DNA from: Tenacibaculum tangerinum
Lineage (GTDB): Bacteria; Bacteroidota; Bacteroidia; Flavobacteriales; Flavobacteriaceae
Length of the DNA: 64,000 nt
Assembly (NCBI RefSeq): GCF_029853675.1
Contig: NZ_CP122539.1
Span: forward strand, 3,491,001 to 3,555,000
Reading direction: 5' to 3'
This document shows positions 26,661 through 35,033 of this stretch, one piece after another (position 1 is the stretch's first letter; the number at the start of each line of letters is the position of its first letter). A program made the translations under genes and the position numbers. A model generated the notes under the pieces. The model was not told the origin of the DNA and did no database searches. It saw only the letters and a program-made list of their open reading frames with translations.

Positions 26661-26728
26661 TATGAAAGATAGGTGTTTCCTAGTTCATAATGACGTTTGT
26701 GCAACAATTATTAATTTCTTATCATCGT

Positions 26729-27823
26729 TTATTTCATAGCATATAAACGTTTGTTGTTAGGGTCGGGCTTTACGTGTTTTAAGTCTCCGTAAGGTTTTAT
26801 TAAAGGCTTTAAAACACATAATGCAGAAGCTTTTCCTTTGATAATTAATTGACTGTTTTTAATGGTGTATGTCCATCTAAATTTTTCTACAGGAATGTTT
26901 GTTTTTTCAACTTCCTTCAATAAACTTTTTTCACCAGCAATGAAATCCATAATCTCTTCTTGCATTGTAAACTGTGGAATTTCGTTATCAGAATTGTGAT
27001 AGTCTAATTCTAAGTTTACAGGGATAGTAAACTGAATGGTATAAGGTTCGCCTACATAACGCTCTCTTTCATTATTTAGAGCGTCGTACCAAGAGATTTC
27101 TTTTTCTTCAGGATATTTTTTAGCAATTTCTTTCGATAAGTCTACTTTTCCTGGAGAATTTGCTGTTGGATAAAATACGTAGTAAGGTTGTGCTAAATAG
27201 TGATTTGAAAATTCGCCTCCAAAGATATTGTAATACGGTGAAGTTACTACTTGTGGAATTTTGTTTTCAGTTATAAAAGCGCTTTTTAGCGTGTTTACTA
27301 AGTTGGTGTTTTCAGCCAATTGATTGGTGTGAAAAATAATTTTAGTATCATCGGTAATCGCTTCATTTTTTACGGAAGGCAAGGTGCCTTTAGTAATTGT
27401 TTTTTGTAAGGTTTCGGCGGTTACTTTTTCTCCGTTTACTACTGTTTCTAAGCTCATTGCTCGAAACGGGTTATTGTTGTTTACAATATGAACTTCTCCG
27501 TAAGGATTTTTAGTAGCGTTTTTATTCATCCAAGAAATAATTTCTTCTACCGAATACTTACCATTGATTATTTCGTAATTTTTTTCTTTGAAATAAACTC
27601 TGGCGCTATCGTAAAAATGACTATTGCCTTTGTCGTTACCAGTAATAAAAACTACCGGTTTTCGGTATTCTACAACAGGTTTTTCAATGGTTTCTTCTGT
27701 GGTAGCAATATTTCCCAGTTCTTGATTTTTGTTGTCTTTTTTTGTGTTGTTACAATTTGAAAATACTCCGATAAGTAGTAGTAATCCCATTACTGTACCT
27801 ACTTTTAAGATGTGTTGTTTCAT
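26729..27823 (-). CDS. Lipoprotein of unknown function in the LytTR operon
   Basis: 364 aa with a lipoprotein signal (LLLLIGVFSNC, lipobox FSNC). The first domain contains PVVFITGNDKGNSHFYDSAR and VHIVNNNNPFRAMS, which look like an alpha/beta fold; the second ends with RWTYTIKNSQLIIKGKASALC. I do not recognise the family. It lies 68 nt before the histidine kinase, and the small gene at 27854-28069 precedes it by 30 nt, so it is probably the regulated or sensing component of this operon. It should sit at the outer or inner membrane facing the periplasm. Confidence 0.7.
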   Translation of the reverse strand: MKQHILKVGTVMGLLLLIGVFSNCNNTKKDNKNQELGNIATTEETIEKPVVEYRKPVVFITGNDKGNSHFYDSARVYFKEKNYEIINGKYSVEEIISWMNKNATKNPYGEVHIVNNNNPFRAMSLETVVNGEKVTAETLQKTITKGTLPSVKNEAITDDTKIIFHTNQLAENTNLVNTLKSAFITENKIPQVVTSPYYNIFGGEFSNHYLAQPYYVFYPTANSPGKVDLSKEIAKKYPEEKEISWYDALNNERERYVGEPYTIQFTIPVNLELDYHNSDNEIPQFTMQEEIMDFIAGEKSLLKEVEKTNIPVEKFRWTYTIKNSQLIIKGKASALCVLKPLIKPYGDLKHVKPDPNNKRLYAMK

Positions 27824-27853
27824 AGTTTTTTGTTTTAAGGTTAATATATACGG

Positions 27854-28069
27854 TTATTGCTGTAAGATGATGGTTACATCTTTTCCCAAGTTTAGATTGG
27901 TTGATAGTTTATTTAAAATGTTAGGAAGATTTCGATCGTTAATCCATTTTCCATTTTCTTGTTTTTCAACAGAAGCGATTAATCCGCTTGTGTTTATTTG
28001 TAGTTTCAGACTGTTGTATTTTTCCAAATACATTTTTAATACTGATGCATAATTGTTGTTTGACCACAT
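27854..28069 (-). CDS. Small hypothetical protein, first gene of the LytTR operon
   Basis: 71 aa, no signal peptide. The text KMYLEKYNSLKLQINTSGLI and GKWINDRNLPNIL gives no recognised family. It opens the probable four-gene operon (this gene, lipoprotein, kinase, regulator), 30 nt before the lipoprotein, and lies 22 nt after a good promoter (28091-28098). Its place suggests a role in the same response. Confidence is moderate because it is short. Confidence 0.55.
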   Translation of the reverse strand: MWSNNNYASVLKMYLEKYNSLKLQINTSGLIASVEKQENGKWINDRNLPNILNKLSTNLNLGKDVTIILQQ

Positions 28070-28090
28070 AATTGTTGTTTTTTATATAGT

Positions 28091-28160
28091 CAAAATTACC
28101 ACAGTAATAGAGGTGAATTGGGAGTTAATTAGAATTCGTAGTAGATAAATTAGAATTCGT
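28091..28160 (-). promoter_or_regulatory. Promoter with LytTR-like direct repeats
   Basis: Minus-strand TAATTTTG (28091-28098) fits the -7 element. Upstream of it the 13-bp sequence AATTAGAATTCGT (plus strand) occurs at 28127-28139 and 28148-28160, identical and with exactly 21-bp period. LytTR regulators bind such direct repeats on one DNA face; the pair sits where an activator would touch the -33 region. Confidence 0.6.
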
Positions 28161-28165
28161 TATTT

Positions 28166-28200
28166 GGCACTAGGCACTAGGCACTAGGCACTAGGCAATA
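28166..28200 (+). repeat. Heptamer tandem repeat (GGCACTA)
   Basis: Four exact GGCACTA units and one GGCAATA, directly next to the LytTR-like repeats. Such short repeats can change length by slippage. Confidence 0.85.
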
Positions 28201-28474
28201 CGCAGTAAGCTGTATGCATTTTATTACGGTCATTTCAAATTATAAAATTTACGAACAATTTTTTCTTATTCTGTCTCTTCGACACTTCAGACAAAAAAAA
28301 TGTCAAGCAAATGCAATGACAGCTATAGAATTATTTTTGAAAGGCAAAATTACTTTGATTAACGAGAATACTAAAAAGCACACTGTCATAAGCAGACAAG
28401 CCAAAAATAACACCACAAGAACCGTTAAAATTAAAATCTGTTTGAGCGATAGTGAGTTATTTTAATTTAGGTTC

Positions 28475-28794
28475 GAGGATGATTATTTTTGAGTGCAGGC
28501 TGGTTAAGACTAGATTTTTTGTTTCTTTTTCATTAATGGAAAAAGAAAATAGCTTAGAAAAAGATTATTCTATGTAAAATCTAAGTCGTTAAGAAAAGAT
28601 GTTAATGATAGTGATTTTTAAGAATAATAATGAATTAAAAGTTGTACTTCGCCTAAGTTCAGCAGAGCTATCGATAACCATGCTATCATTTCTCGATACA
28701 AAATTATTTCCATTTCATTCAATTAATTTTACTTGAAAAGACAATGGATCTAAATGCAAAATAATAAAAGATAAATCGTATAAATAAAATAGAC
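28475..28794 (+). repeat. Dispersed repeat family A, copy 3 (longest)
   Basis: About 320 bp matching 9219-9513 (inverted) end to end and 2278-2465 over its right half. Blocks: GGATGATTATTTTTGAG, GGTTAAGACTAGATTTTTTG, AATGGAAAAAGAAAA, GATACAAAATTATTTCCATT, ATAAATCGTATAAA. The remainder of the 28.2-28.9 kb gap shows no gene. Confidence 0.75.
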
Positions 28795-28888
28795 TACCCA
28801 GATATAAGCATACTGGGTATTCAAAAAAGAACGTTAGAAATTCCGTTGAATACTATTGTAAATCAAATACTTGGCTATTGTTCTAGGA

Positions 28889-31677
28889 TTAAATAATTTT
28901 CTCTTTTAAATACGTAGCGGTATATGATTTTTTGTTTTTAATTAATTCTTCAGGAGTACCTGCAAAAATTAAATTTCCGCCTTTTTTTCCACCTTCCAAA
29001 CCGAGGTCAATAATATAATCAGCACATTTAATGAGTTCGATATTGTGTTCAATCACAATAATAGAGTGTCCTCTTTCAATCAGTGCATTGAAAGAAGCTA
29101 ACAGTTTTTTAATATCATGAAAATGCAGTCCCGTAGTAGGTTCGTCGAAAATAAATAAGGCTTTGTCTTTGGTATGTCCTTTTACTAAAAAAGAGGCTAG
29201 TTTTATACGCTGCGCTTCACCACCAGATAGGGTAGAAGACGATTGCCCTAATTGTACATATCCTAAACCAACATCTTGTAATGGCTTTAATTTCTTAGCT
29301 ATCTTGGTTTGTTGATGTTCTGTAAAAAAAGCAACGGCATCATCAATAGTCATATTCAAAATATCGTCAATTGATTTTCCTTCAAAAGTTACTTCTAAAA
29401 CCTCTTTTTTAAAGCGTTTTCCGTTACAGGTTTCACATTCTAAGTGTACATCAGCCATAAATTGCATTTCAATTGTAACTTCACCTTCTCCTTTACAAAC
29501 TTCACAACGTCCTCCATCTACATTAAAAGAGAAATGTTTGGGTTGGTAGTTTCGTATGTTAGCTAATTTTTGATTTGAAAGTAATTTACGAATATCGTCG
29601 TATGCTTTGATATAGGTTACGGGGTTTGAGCGAGAAGAACGACCGATGGGGTTTTGGTCAATAAATTCTACATGCTTTAACGATTCAAAACTACCAGTAA
29701 TAGCGGTATGTTGTCCCAGTTTTTCACCATATCCAACCAGTTTTTTTTGCATTGCAGGATATAATATTTTCTTTACCAAGGTACTTTTACCACTGCCTGA
29801 AACTCCCGTAATTACGGTTAATGTATTCAGAGGAAAAGAAACATCGATATTTTGTAAATTGTTTTCTCTAGCCCCAATAATATCTATTGAATTTTTAGAA
29901 GTCCTTCTTTTTTAGGAACTTCAATAGTTAACCTATTCGATAAATACTTGGCTGTTAAAGAGTCAGATTGTATAATGTCGTTAAAAGTTCCTTCAGCAAC
30001 AACATGTCCGCCATAGGTACCAGCTTCAGGACCAATATCAATAATGTAATCGGCCTCTTTCATAATGTCTTCATCGTGTTCTACTACAATTACGGTATTA
30101 CCCAAGTCACGCAGATTTTTTAACACACCAATTAAACGTTCTGTGTCTTTTGGATGCAAGCCTATACTTGGTTCATCTAAAATATACATAGAACCTACCA
30201 ACGAACTCCCTAACGAAGTAGCCAAATTAATTCGTTGACTTTCTCCACCCGATAGTGTGTTAGACGTTCTGTTTAAAGTTAGGTAGCTTAAACCCACATC
30301 GGTTAAAAATTGTAGACGATTGTTAATTTCGGTTAGTAAACGCTTACCAATTTTTTCTTCGTATTTGTTTAATTGTATGTTGTTAAAAAATACGGCTAAT
30401 TCATCTAAAGGTAAGGTTACCAACTCATCAATAGTTTTACCATATACTTTAACGTAGTTGGCTTCTTTACGTAAACGCTTTCCGTTACATTCGGTACATT
30501 TTGTTTTTCCGCGGTAGCGAGATAGCATTACTCGGTTTTGAATTTTATAACTTTTCTCTTCTAATTTTTTGAAGAGATGGTTAATTCCTCTAAACTTTTT
30601 GGTACCGTTCCAAACTAAGTCTTTTTGGGCTTCAGAAAGTTCAAACCAGGGTTTATGAATAGAAATTCCAAATTCTTCAGCATGCAGAATTAAGTCATTT
30701 TTATATTTTTTGTAGCTATCGGTTTTAAAAGGAAAAATAGCATTGTCGTAAATAGAAAGTCCAGTATTAGGAATTACTAAATCTTCATCAATGCCAATTA
30801 CATTTCCATACCCTTCGCAGGTAGGACAGGCTCCGTACGGATTGTTAAAACTGAATAAATGCGTATTAGGTTCTAAGAATGAAATGCCGTCTAATTCGAA
30901 CTTATTACTGAATTCGGTAGTACTGTTGTCTGATAAGTTTTCAATGCAACAAATTCCTTTTCCCTCAAAAAAAGCGGTTTGAATTGCATCAGCTAAACGG
31001 TTGTAAAAATCTTCTTCGTGTTTTACAACAATTCTATCAATAACCAATTCTAATTCATTTCCTTTGAAATTTTTTACAGGAAATTCGTCAATTCTGTATA
31101 CGGTGTCTTGATATTTTAAACGAGCATAGCCTTGCTGTGTTAGTACTTGTAACACCGTTTTTAGGTCTCTGTTTTTAGTAATTTGTATGGGAGCTAGTAA
31201 TAATAGTTTTGTTCGCTCTTCAAAAGTTTGTACATGAGTAATAACATCAGAAACAGTATGTTTTTTTACTTCATTTCCCGAAATGGGAGAGAAGGTTTTG
31301 CCAATACGAGCAAATAATAACTTGATATAGTCGTAAATTTCTGTAGAAGTTCCAACAGTTGAACGTGGGTTGGTCGAATTTACTTTTTGTTCAATGGCAA
31401 TGGCAGGAGCGATTCCTTTGATATAATCTACTTTAGGTTTGTGTAGTTTTCCAAGAAACTGACGTGCATACGAACTTAAGCTTTCTACATAACGACGTTG
31501 TCCTTCAGCGTACAAGGTATCAAAAGCTAAAGAAGACTTTCCAGAGCCAGAAAGTCCAGTAATTACTACTAATTTATTACGAGGAATTACGACATCAATA
31601 TCTTTTAAATTGTGTAGTTTGGCTCCTTTTATAATAATATTTTCCTTTGGATTTACGGTTGAAATATCAGTCTTCAT
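28889..31677 (-). pseudogene. uvrA: Excinuclease ABC subunit A, frameshifted
   Basis: Two frames add up to a normal ~930-aa UvrA. The first (29884-31677, 597 aa) has Walker [21 protein letters not shown], zinc motifs CPTCEGYG and CTECNGKR, and NTLSGGESQRINLA; it stops after KEGLLKIQ. The second continues in another frame as SIDIIGARENNLQNIDVSF, GVSGSGKSTLVKKILYPA, CEVCKGEG, CETCNGKR and STLSGGEAQRI. The frames join if the A5 run of the coding strand (T at 29892-29896) had six. UvrA finds bulky DNA damage with UvrB. Its loss would be surprising, so a sequence error is likely. Confidence 0.9.
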
Positions 31678-31915
31678 ATACTCAAAAAAATAAGCGATAA
31701 AAATACCAAATTCTAATGGTTCTGATTAATAAATGATAGTATTTTCTTATTTTTTATAGTTTTTTTTGTATTTATTAATAAAAAATTGAATATTTGTAAC
31801 TTATTATTAATCAATAAATAAAAGAGCCTATAGCATAATTATTACTTTGTAACTTAATTTTCCCTAACAAGAAGACAATAGCCAGCAGGCTACTAGTCTT
31901 TAAAAAGTAATTATT

Positions 31916-32500
31916 ATGAGAGACACAGTAGATGACAGCGTTCTAGTAAAGAACTACATTAATGGTAATGAATTTGCTTTAGAATTATTGATTAAACGCC
32001 ACCAACAAAGACTGTATAGCTTTATTTATAGTAAAGTACAGAATCGAGATACTACAGAAGATATTTTTCAAGATACTTTTATCAAGGTAATACGAACATT
32101 AAAAAAAGGAAGCTATAACGAGGAAGGTAAATTTTTACCTTGGGTTATGCGCATAGCTCATAACTTGATTATAGATTATTTTAGAAAGAACAACCGCATA
32201 CCTATTTTTAACAATACGATTGAAAATTTTGATATTTTTTCAGTATTGGGTGATGGCACCTTGAATGCAGAAGCCAAAATTATAAGAGAACAAATTTTAA
32301 ATGATGTAAAAGGGTTGGTTGAAGAACTACCAGAAGAACAAAAAGAAGTTTTAAAAATGCGTATTTACAACGATATGAGCTTTAACGAAATATCAGAAAA
32401 TACAGGGGTGAGTATTAATACGGCATTAGGTAGAATGCGTTATGCTTTAATTAATTTGAGAAAAATAATAGAAAAAAATAAAATTATTTTAGTGAGTTAA
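31916..32500 (+). CDS. RNA polymerase sigma factor, sigma-70/ECF-like
   Basis: 194 aa. Region 2 reads LELLIKRHQQRLYSFIYSKV and DTTEDIFQDTFIKVIRTL, with LPWVMRIAHNLIIDYFRK; region 4 reads LPEEQKEVLKMRIYNDMSFNEI and INTALGRMRYALINLRK. Two-domain ECF type. No anti-sigma gene is next to it. A small ORF follows (32563-32706) on the same strand and may be co-transcribed. The long upstream gap (238 bp) has no clear promoter. Confidence 0.93.
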   Translation: MRDTVDDSVLVKNYINGNEFALELLIKRHQQRLYSFIYSKVQNRDTTEDIFQDTFIKVIRTLKKGSYNEEGKFLPWVMRIAHNLIIDYFRKNNRIPIFNNTIENFDIFSVLGDGTLNAEAKIIREQILNDVKGLVEELPEEQKEVLKMRIYNDMSFNEISENTGVSINTALGRMRYALINLRKIIEKNKIILVS

Positions 32501-32562
32501 ACAATATTTGAAAAAAAGCATCGTTAAATCATTGATTATAAGTGATAATAAGGGAATATAAT

Positions 32563-32706
32563 ATGATGCAAATTTACTCAGAGAAGTCTCCTGACTATAA
32601 AATGAAACCAAAACAAGAAACAATTCAATTTTTGATTAATTTTTCTAAATCGCTAACAGTAGTTAAAACAAAATCAAACTATCTCATTGAATTGAATTTG
32701 AATTAA
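32563..32706 (+). CDS. Small protein downstream of the sigma factor
   Basis: 47 aa (46 if the second ATG is used), too short for usual ORF filters. The text contains KMKPKQETIQFLINFSKSLTV. It is basic and soluble with no motif. It lies 62 nt after the sigma gene and 8 nt before a terminator, so it ends the transcript. From memory, similar short ORFs follow this sigma factor in other Flavobacteriaceae; I cannot check this here. A regulatory partner is one guess. Confidence 0.6.
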   Translation: MMQIYSEKSPDYKMKPKQETIQFLINFSKSLTVVKTKSNYLIELNLN

Positions 32707-32713
32707 GAGTGGA

Positions 32714-32745
32714 AAAAGCTTCAACATTAAGTTGAGGCTTTTTTT
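32714..32745 (+). terminator. Terminator after the sigma unit
   Basis: AAAAGCTTCAAC, loop ATTAA, GTTGAGGCTTTTTTTA, one G-U pair. It touches the stop of the convergent nth gene. Confidence 0.8.
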
Positions 32746-33400
32746 ATGCCTTACTTTTAATATAATCGTCGATAACCGATTTTCGCCCAATAGTTTTGGT
32801 AATAAGATCTTTTTCTAGTTTCCAACCACGAGCAGGTGAGTATTCTCGTCCGTAATAAATAATTTGCAAGTGTAACTTGTTCCATAATTCTTTCGGAAAT
32901 AAGCGTTTGGCATCTTTTTCGGTTTGTGTAACATTTTTTCCGTTAGATAAATTCCAACGATACATCAATCTATGAATATGGGTATCTACTGGGAAAGCAG
33001 GAATATGGAATGCCTGCGACATTACCACACTAGCTGTCTTGTGCCCTACGGCAGGTAATTCTTCTAAAGCATTCATATCAGCTGGAACTTTTCCATCGTA
33101 TTTTTCAATTAAAATTTTTGACAATCCATAAATTCCTTTTGATTTCATGGGGGATAATCCAACGGGTTTGATTATTTCTCTAATTTCATCAACAGAAAGT
33201 TTTACCATATCGTATGGGTTATCTGCTTTTTCAAACAATAACGGTGTAATGGTATTTACACGAGCATCGGTACTTTGGGCAGACATTAACACAGCAATCA
33301 GCAGTGTATAAGGGTCTTTATGGTCTAAAGGAATAGGGGTTTCAGGATATAATTCCTCTAAGGTATCGATAACAAATTGAACTTTTTCTGCTTTTGTCAT
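32744..33400 (-). CDS. nth: Endonuclease III
   Basis: 218 aa from the ATG at 33400 (MTKAEKVQFVIDTLEELYPE); an upstream in-frame ATG would add an unrelated 23 residues. HhH motif LPAVGHKTASVV and catalytic Asp in FPVDTHIHRL are present. It removes oxidised pyrimidines and nicks DNA in base excision repair. The C-terminal four-Cys iron-sulfur loop of E. coli Nth is missing: where Cys-Pro-Ala-Arg-Gly is usual, this has YSPARGW and no further Cys. It is divergent from bcp with 108 bp between start codons. Confidence 0.93.
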   Translation of the reverse strand: MTKAEKVQFVIDTLEELYPETPIPLDHKDPYTLLIAVLMSAQSTDARVNTITPLLFEKADNPYDMVKLSVDEIREIIKPVGLSPMKSKGIYGLSKILIEKYDGKVPADMNALEELPAVGHKTASVVMSQAFHIPAFPVDTHIHRLMYRWNLSNGKNVTQTEKDAKRLFPKELWNKLHLQIIYYGREYSPARGWKLEKDLITKTIGRKSVIDDYIKSKA

Positions 33401-33474
33401 TGCTTTTAAAATTTGAAAAAACCAAAGGTACAAAGAAGCTTCGTATGTTTTATGGATAATCAAAATCAACTTTG

Positions 33475-33496
33475 TAACTTTGACATATTAACTTTG
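33475..33496 (+). promoter_or_regulatory. Promoter region of bcp
   Basis: TAACTTTG occurs twice, at 33475-33482 and 33489-33496, both fitting TAnnTTTG. The first leaves a leader of about 20 nt, the second almost none. Confidence 0.5.
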
Positions 33497-33508
33497 AAAC
33501 CAAATAAT

Positions 33509-33961
33509 ATGACAACACTAAAAATAGGAGATAACGCACCAAACTTTGAATCGGTAGATGAAAAAGGGAATGTTGTAAAACTTTCTGATTATGCAGGAAA
33601 AAAGCTCGTATTGTTTTTCTATCCTAAGGCAAGCACCCCTGGTTGTACAGCCGAAGCTTGCGACTTACGCGATAATTACAATACTTTTTTAGCTAAAGGA
33701 TACGATGTTTTAGGGGTAAGTGCAGACTCGGCAAAACGTCAGCAAAATTTTATTGATAAAAATGAGTTGCCTTTTCCTTTATTGGCTGATGAAAATAAAG
33801 AGGTAATCAATGCCTTTGGAGTTTGGGGACCTAAAAAATTTATGGGTAAAGAGTACGACGGAATTCATCGTACAACGTTTGTAATAGATGAAAATGGCGT
33901 GATTGAAGATGTGATTACAAAAGTAAAAACAAAAGAACACGCCAGTCAGATTTTAAACTGA
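33509..33961 (+). CDS. bcp: Thioredoxin-dependent peroxiredoxin Bcp
   Basis: 150 aa from the ATG at 33509 (MTTLKIGDNAPNF); the longer frame would run through the promoter. Peroxidatic Cys46 and resolving Cys51 lie in YPKASTPGCTAEACDLRD, the atypical 2-Cys arrangement of the BCP/PrxQ group; GIHRTTFVIDENG is the later conserved block. It reduces peroxides with electrons from thioredoxin in the cytoplasm. Single gene with a strong terminator. Next to nth, both serve oxidative-damage defence, which may be chance. Confidence 0.95.
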   Translation: MTTLKIGDNAPNFESVDEKGNVVKLSDYAGKKLVLFFYPKASTPGCTAEACDLRDNYNTFLAKGYDVLGVSADSAKRQQNFIDKNELPFPLLADENKEVINAFGVWGPKKFMGKEYDGIHRTTFVIDENGVIEDVITKVKTKEHASQILN

Positions 33962-33965
33962 TTTA

Positions 33966-33997
33966 CAAAAAGCTCATCGTAACTGATGAGCTTTTTT
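33966..33997 (+). terminator. Terminator of bcp
   Basis: AAAAAGCTCATC, loop GTAACT, GATGAGCTTTTTTT; perfect stem and 7-T run. Confidence 0.9.
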
Positions 33998-34100
33998 TGT
34001 TTAATCGAAGGGCGATATCCACGGGTTTAATTATCAGAGTATTGTCTCGAAATTCTTACATGATTTTTTTGAATATCCTGTATGCTCGCATAAGGGTAAT

Positions 34101-34469
34101 TTATTGGCTTTTTAACTCAAGCCTATCTATCAACCCTCTCTCAATTGAGGTAAAAACAATAGTTTCGGTTTCGAAATGTTCTTTTATTAGTTCTTTTATT
34201 AGACTGGCATTGAATTTTTTACAAGAAAATAAATCTAATGCAGCATAACCGTGCTCTGGCCAAGTATGAATGCTTAAATGACTTTCTGATAATAAAAACA
34301 CTCCAGTAACTCCATACGGACTGAATTGCTTAAAATTTCTAGATAAAACAGTTAAGTTTGCCGTATCGGCAACAGCATCCATAAAGGGTTTGATCGTTTT
34401 TTCAAACTTTAGCAATTCTGATGGGGAATCGTTAATTTCCCATAATCCATGATAACCTAATCTTTTCAA
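34101..34469 (-). CDS. speD: S-adenosylmethionine decarboxylase proenzyme
   Basis: 122 aa, class 1B SpeD. The key residues fall at the same numbers as in well-studied small SpeDs: self-cleavage Glu62/Ser63 (SESHLSIHTW, Ser63 becomes the pyruvoyl group), His68, and Cys83 (DLFSC). It makes decarboxylated SAM, the aminopropyl donor for spermidine. It is the last gene of a minus-strand run with two lipoproteins and a glutathionylspermidine-synthase-like enzyme, 2 nt after the preceding stop, and a membrane SpeE homologue is divergent at 36750. Confidence 0.95.
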   Translation of the reverse strand: MKRLGYHGLWEINDSPSELLKFEKTIKPFMDAVADTANLTVLSRNFKQFSPYGVTGVFLLSESHLSIHTWPEHGYAALDLFSCKKFNASLIKELIKEHFETETIVFTSIERGLIDRLELKSQ

Positions 34470-34471
34470 AC

Positions 34472-35029
34472 TTACTTTGTTTTGTTTTCTTCTGTAGTTG
34501 CTGTTTCTTGTGCTCTTTTATTTATTTCTTCAATAAATTCATTAATATCCATAAGTTTATAAACAGTGGTAAAAGAGCTACCCTCTTCAACCTGTACCAT
34601 TGATGGTAAAGATTCGCGTGGGCCGTAATCCCAATTCACTGTATTAACTAAATCTTTTATTACTTTATAGTCTCCAACAAACTCAAAACCGTAGAAATTA
34701 ACCGTATCATTAAGTCTATAATTAAATTTAGCCATAGGGTTTGATCCATATACTTCTCCGTATTTCAGATATTGAGAAAGTGTTGGATTTAGCATATAAA
34801 CCGATCTTTGAAAATCGTAATTTACGATACTGTCGTTAGGCAGGGTAATTTTTCTAGGACCTTTACCCATTTCGACCCAAACTACTTCTTTAGGAGGAAT
34901 CTCGACTGTTAAGGTATCGATTGATACAAGTATTGGATTTTTTGAAGGATTATCTATTGCTAAATCTACTTTAGAGGTACAGCTTACTATTCCGAAAGCA
35001 ATACCAAAAATAATTAGTAACTTTTTCAT
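34472..35029 (-). CDS. Lipoprotein in the polyamine/ATP-grasp cluster
   Basis: 185 aa from the ATG at 35029, 4 nt after the stop of the ATP-grasp gene; a longer frame would overlap that gene. Lipoprotein signal MKKLLIIFGIAFGIVSC with lipobox IVSC. The first part is a short beta domain (AIDNPSKNPILVSIDTLTVE, EIPPKEVVWVEMGKGPRKI), the end an acidic and Thr-rich tail. No known family. Close packing with speD and the ATP-grasp gene indicates one operon; it could be the target or anchor of the amine-modifying enzymes, which is inference. Confidence 0.7.
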   Translation of the reverse strand: MKKLLIIFGIAFGIVSCTSKVDLAIDNPSKNPILVSIDTLTVEIPPKEVVWVEMGKGPRKITLPNDSIVNYDFQRSVYMLNPTLSQYLKYGEVYGSNPMAKFNYRLNDTVNFYGFEFVGDYKVIKDLVNTVNWDYGPRESLPSMVQVEEGSSFTTVYKLMDINEFIEEINKRAQETATTEENKTK

Positions 35030-35033
35030 AATG

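Noticed and set aside
28214..28465. 83-codon frame between the LytTR operon and repeat A copy 3
   Set aside because: No start context, signal or domain, and it runs into a dispersed repeat region; AT-rich chance frame is more likely.
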